A stretch of 42,214 bases of DNA from Nitrospinaceae bacterium (GTDB taxonomy: Bacteria; Nitrospinota; Nitrospinia; Nitrospinales; VA-1), in assembly GCA_029261475.1 (NCBI GenBank), contig JAJDBG010000073.1:1-42214 (forward strand). The letters are read 5' to 3'. Of the stretch, positions 39,469 to 42,214 are shown piece by piece (position 1 is the stretch's first letter; each line of letters opens with the position of its first letter). The notes beneath the pieces are model-generated. The model worked only from the letters and a program-made list of their open reading frames with translations, searched no databases and was not told the DNA's origin. Position numbers and translations under genes: made by a program.

Positions 39469-40845
39469 CTAATAGTTATGGGCTGGATGTGAACCCATGG
39501 TGTAATTGAGTTGTAAGAAGACTTGATGTTCATCACGAATTTGTTCGTCGAGGTAATTATACTGTAGACGAATCGCTGAAAACTCGCTAGGAACGTAACC
39601 AAGCAGTCCGCTTAACCGGTATTGTTTATTTTCACCCAAGACTCTTTCAAAGCCATAGTGATCGTACCGTCCTTGAGCCCACCAGTTTTGTGCGAACTGA
39701 TATTTCAAATAAGTATACATACCGGCCCTTTGTTGATCAGGATTTTTAACACCTGTAGCCTGAACGACTCCTGCCTCGCGCTCCGAGTGAATGTATTCCG
39801 ATTGCCACTCGATTTGCTGGTATCTGGCATTTTGAGAAGGGATCCATTTAAGTGTTAAGCTTCCTCCAGCGGCGTAACTTGAGTTGTTGCTGGTTCCAGC
39901 CCCGTTTTTTCCAAATAGAAAGGAACCATTAGCTTCAAGCGTTGCATCTTCGTTCAAGTCCCAGAGGTTTTTTGCGTGAAAGAGATAAGCAAATTGATTG
40001 TTGCTTGTACCGTTTAGTAAAACTGTATTATCACCTTCAAGAACATCAAATACCAGTTCTGAATACCAGGGTATGGGAAGAAGATAATTTACACCCACGC
40101 CAATTTCGTTCAATGCTTCTTGTCCAAATATATTTGCATTGACCAAAGGAGCGTCAATAAAGGGGAATTGGTGTTGATGCAGAAAATTGTGTTTTCCAAA
40201 GTTGGAAAACCATTTCCCTGCTCGAATGGAAAAATTCCGTGTAATAAGGGCGTCCACGTAACTTTCTTCTACTTCAAAAGTTCCGCCTTCAAAAGTAGCC
40301 ACCAGGTTGCTCCTCAAGTAATTATCAACATTGGCGGTCGCCTGAATTTCAATTTCCTGAATTTTAAAACCGGTTTTCGTTTCGGCCGCTGTATTGGAGT
40401 TTCCTTCTGAACGGTAGGTTCCGAGATACATGCCATTGACACTGAGTGCAGGATTGAACACCCTGGAAAAACCAGTGGCCGTGCTTCTTTGAAACGACTG
40501 AGATTGTGGCGTTCTGTTGTACGCAGGAAACTGGTTAAGGACGTTTTGTAGTGACCCAGAGTCTGATACCGGAGCCCCCGGAAAGTTTTGAGGTGTTTTT
40601 GCGCTGTTATTTGAAGGAAGTTGTGTATCAAAACTTTTTTCCTTTGTCGCGTCACCTTTATTTTCAATTTTATTGAGCCGATCATTTAAAAGGTCTATTT
40701 GATCTTCAAGCTTATGTGTATTTTTTAGTTTTTCTTCAAGAAATTTGATTCTATTTTTCATTTCGTGTGCTTCATCGGCAAATAATTGTGCCGTGTTGGT
40801 AAAAAAAGCCAACGTTAGAGCGCACCCAATGGCGAAAGTTTTCAT
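39469..40845 (-). CDS. Outer-membrane beta-barrel of the metal-uptake operon
   Basis: 458 aa from the second ATG of the ATGATG at 40848-40843, with GGAGG just upstream; an earlier in-frame ATG (40878) would add a non-signal extension. Signal peptide (TFAIGCALTLAFFTNTAQLF, then ADEA). A coiled coil follows (EMKNRIKFLEEKLKNTHKLE), a Ser/Gln/Pro-rich linker, then alternating beta strands to the C-terminus, ending QLNYTMGSHPAHNY; this end is typical of a barrel family found beside zinc transport genes. Aromatic-rich strands and Trp at turns fit a 14-18-stranded barrel. It probably passes metal or a metal complex across the outer membrane. Confidence 0.72.
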   Translation of the reverse strand: MKTFAIGCALTLAFFTNTAQLFADEAHEMKNRIKFLEEKLKNTHKLEDQIDLLNDRLNKIENKGDATKEKSFDTQLPSNNSAKTPQNFPGAPVSDSGSLQNVLNQFPAYNRTPQSQSFQRSTATGFSRVFNPALSVNGMYLGTYRSEGNSNTAAETKTGFKIQEIEIQATANVDNYLRSNLVATFEGGTFEVEESYVDALITRNFSIRAGKWFSNFGKHNFLHQHQFPFIDAPLVNANIFGQEALNEIGVGVNYLLPIPWYSELVFDVLEGDNTVLLNGTSNNQFAYLFHAKNLWDLNEDATLEANGSFLFGKNGAGTSNNSSYAAGGSLTLKWIPSQNARYQQIEWQSEYIHSEREAGVVQATGVKNPDQQRAGMYTYLKYQFAQNWWAQGRYDHYGFERVLGENKQYRLSGLLGYVPSEFSAIRLQYNYLDEQIRDEHQVFLQLNYTMGSHPAHNY

Positions 40846-40988
40846 CATGCCTCCACTTAAGTATTCTTTTAGTTTCATTTCCGAATTTATATAAAGCTCC
40901 CCTGTGGAACCTTAAAATTTCGAAAAGGATGTATGTAAGATATGGAATTTGTGGGACCTTGGACTGAAAAGGTCTTTTTTAGCTATGA

Positions 40989-41291
40989 TTAAAACTTGAG
41001 TGGAGGACTTTTATTTAGAACAGGAAGCGGGTCATTAAAGATAACCGGCCCGGTGCAGGAAAACAAACAAACTTGAAATGAAGAGGAAACATTCAAGCTC
41101 AGGCAAGAGATCTCTAACCCGATGTTGTTCTGAGACCAGTGACAAGGTGCACAGTGATGCTGAAATTCATCAAAGTCCAGGTCATGGCTATGAAGAACTG
41201 GAGCGAATCCAGTCAAAAACGCGAAAATCAGAATAAGAAATCCGATTTGCAAGCGTTTGACGAAAATATTATTTATTGTTGCCTTTACCAT
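40989..41291 (-). CDS. Small His/Cys-rich membrane protein (copy 1)
   Basis: 100 aa. A basic N-terminus (MVKATINNIFVKRLQ), one membrane or signal segment (IGFLILIFAFLTGFAPVL), then a metal-binding-looking motif HSHDLDFDEFQHHCAPCHW. The rest has further Cys (ISCLS, VCLFSC) and a Pro-rich end. The motif resembles small DUF2946-like proteins found next to metal transport genes. It precedes the outer-membrane barrel gene on the same strand, 143 nt away. It could bind zinc at the membrane or periplasm. Function not proven. Confidence 0.7.
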   Translation of the reverse strand: MVKATINNIFVKRLQIGFLILIFAFLTGFAPVLHSHDLDFDEFQHHCAPCHWSQNNIGLEISCLSLNVSSSFQVCLFSCTGPVIFNDPLPVLNKSPPLKF

Positions 41292-41652
41292 ATTATTTTT
41301 GAAATCCTAATATTTAGATGACTTCAACTTTTTCTCTCAAGGAGAAAGTAATCCAATAATCAAGAATTGTAAGACTAAAATGAAAAGAATGTAATAAATC
41401 ACCAGAAAAGAATCGATCAAGGCCATGAAAGTAATGCAATGGTCTTAGCCAATTCTGTCCCACTAGATAATTAAACCGCATCCAATAAGAGAAGGTTTTT
41501 CAAAATGTCTCCAATTGGTGTTCTTCATTATTTCGAACACCAGATAACGCTCCACAATGGAACCTTAAATATTCGAAAAAGAAGTATTACTTGGTTACGG
41601 TAATTTTATTGTGACCTTGGAAATATAAAAGGCCTTATTTGTGATGTGATGA
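41292..41652. other. Intergenic region between the two small genes
   Basis: 361 nt, mostly duplicated flank. It contains TCTCAAGGAGA at 41335-41345, 44 nt before the copy-1 start, and the hairpin GGTGTTC/GAACACC around 41517-41541. No gene, tRNA or clear promoter. Confidence 0.5.
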
Positions 41653-41955
41653 TTAAAGCTTGGATGGAGGGCTTTTATTTAAGATGGGACGTGGGTCTAC
41701 AAAGCTAGCGGATTGAGTGCAGGAAAGAGAATAACGATGAATTGAAGGGGAAATATTTAAACTAACGCACGAGGTTTCTGACCCGACGTTGTTTTCGGAC
41801 CAGTTACAAGGGGCACAGTCATGGTGGGCTTCATCAAAGTCTAAATCATGACTATGAAGAACTGGAGCGAATCCGGTTAAAAACCCGAAAACCAGAATAA
41901 GAAATCCGATTTGAAGGCGTTTAAGTAAAGTATTATTTATTGTTGCTTTTCCCAT
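41653..41955 (-). CDS. Small His/Cys-rich membrane protein (copy 2)
   Basis: 100 aa, about 65% identical by eye to copy 1. Same N-terminal segment (KRLQIGFLILVFGFLTGFAP), then HSHDLDFDEAHHDCAPCNW. Cys of the CAPC motif and all His of HSHD are kept; the ETSC Cys is kept, and the copy-1 VCLFSC pair is reduced to LSC. Both copies keep the frame and length, so selection has acted on both. It is 361 nt upstream of copy 1 on the same strand. Confidence 0.7.
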   Translation of the reverse strand: MGKATINNTLLKRLQIGFLILVFGFLTGFAPVLHSHDLDFDEAHHDCAPCNWSENNVGSETSCVSLNISPSIHRYSLSCTQSASFVDPRPILNKSPPSKL

Positions 41956-41998
41956 ACTAGCTTTGATGTTCCCATATTAAAATGGTTTCAACTTTTTA

Positions 41999-42009
41999 TC
42001 TCAAGGAGA
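41999..42009 (-). promoter_or_regulatory. Conserved palindrome TCTCAAGGAGA upstream of copy 2
   Basis: TCTC-AAG-GAGA lies 44 nt before the copy-2 start, exactly as at 41335-41345 for copy 1. In copy 2 the arms extend by one A/T pair. Candidate operator or mRNA hairpin. The rest of 41956-42214 shows nothing else. Confidence 0.4.
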
Positions 42010-42214
42010 TTCAATTTAAACCAAAAATCAGGTATTACAAGCTTAAAATAAAAGAATCAATCAAAGATTATGAAAAAAAATCAGTAGTCAAAGTCATTTT
42101 GGGTCATTGTGAATGACGTGATCCGCATATAAAAAATGTATATCCAACTGATGGAACTCATACGGTATCGGGTCTAGAAAGCTTATAACCTTTTGGTACG
42201 TTTTCCAGGATTTG

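Larger units (their letters stand above)
40896..42055. repeat. Tandem duplication of a small gene with both flanks
   Basis: Copy 1 (~40896-41400) and copy 2 (~41548-42055) match across the gene and on both sides. Downstream both have TGGAACCTTAAA then TTCGAAAA; upstream both have TTCAACTTTTT, then TCTCAAGGAGA, then a run that stays alignable to about 41400 and 42055. The copies have diverged, so the duplication is not recent. Boundaries are by eye. Confidence 0.75.

Noticed and set aside
40950-40980. GACCTT/AAGGTC hairpin followed by T-run, as a terminator
   Set aside because: The T-run follows on the plus strand, where no gene ends; the neighbouring genes are on the minus strand.
1-42214. 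tRNA or rRNA genes
   Set aside because: All gaps were read on both strands; no tRNA arm pattern with the TTC T-loop and no rRNA-like conserved stretch was seen.

Overview
The window is a gene-dense stretch (about 45% GC by eye) of a Gram-negative chromosome. An LptD lipopolysaccharide-export barrel, a complete type II secretion (T2SS) core, a zinc-type outer-membrane barrel with a periplasmic metal-binding protein, and a mitochondrial-type aconitase all point to a two-membrane bacterium. The combination of a 752-aa mitochondrial-type aconitase, a NirJ/AhbC/AhbD-like radical SAM protein with a PCP_red-like tail, and an isolated Cys/His-rich protein that recalls a family seen in autotrophs suggests Nitrospinota (Nitrospina-like) or a nearby lineage. 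This placement is inference, not proof. I found no tRNA, rRNA, phage, integrase, transposase gene or CRISPR array.

Layout. 1-1479 is the 3' part of carB. 1683-2234 is a DJ-1/PfpI-like protein. 2244-4486 (minus) is a small chemotaxis set, cheY-cheR-cheX-cheX. 4771-5502 (minus) is a Cys/His-rich protein with its own consensus promoter and strong terminator. 5715-9883 (minus) holds folC-lptD-pyrE, with a 74-nt folC/lptD overlap. 10019-11262 is a convergent pair: a metallo-beta-lactamase-fold protein with a degraded metal site, and a CBS-pair protein. 11415-12966 (minus) is a two-gene cassette: a sialidase-like BNR protein and a DUF115-like glycan protein. 13284-18038 (minus) is a sulfur/amino-acid operon: cysK, thrC, a MoaD/CysO-like sulfur carrier ending GGVA, a MoeB/ThiF E1-like enzyme, a CysM-like synthase and a 2Fe-2S ferredoxin, with a promoter and a structured leader in front of cysK.

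18345-30201 (minus) is one T2SS operon in the order gspC-E-F-G-H-I-J-K-L-M-D, tightly overlapped. GspD is a predicted lipoprotein with an SH3-like domain before the secretin. After a small unknown gene (30461-30814) comes the radical SAM/SPASM/PCP_red protein, surrounded by short palindromic repeats. Next is a repeat-rich gap with an interrupted inverted-repeat element, then aconitase with a 17-bp terminator stem. 35660-37683 (plus) is an alpha/beta hydrolase and a leucine-rich-repeat protein with an acidic tail. The right end (minus) is a metal-uptake operon (outer-membrane barrel, ZnuA-like, ZnuB-like, no ATPase), preceded by a tandem duplication of a small His/Cys-rich membrane protein.

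Working together: CarB and PyrE belong to pyrimidine synthesis. The cysK-thrC-moaD-moeB-cysM set looks like a protein-thiocarboxylate route to sulfur amino acids. The Gsp proteins make one secretion machine. The right-end genes fit zinc or manganese acquisition. The most unusual points are the sulfur carrier with a masked GG, the structured cysK leader, the SH3-secretin fusion, the interrupted MITE-like element, and the duplicated small genes sharing a palindrome exactly 44 nt upstream of each start.
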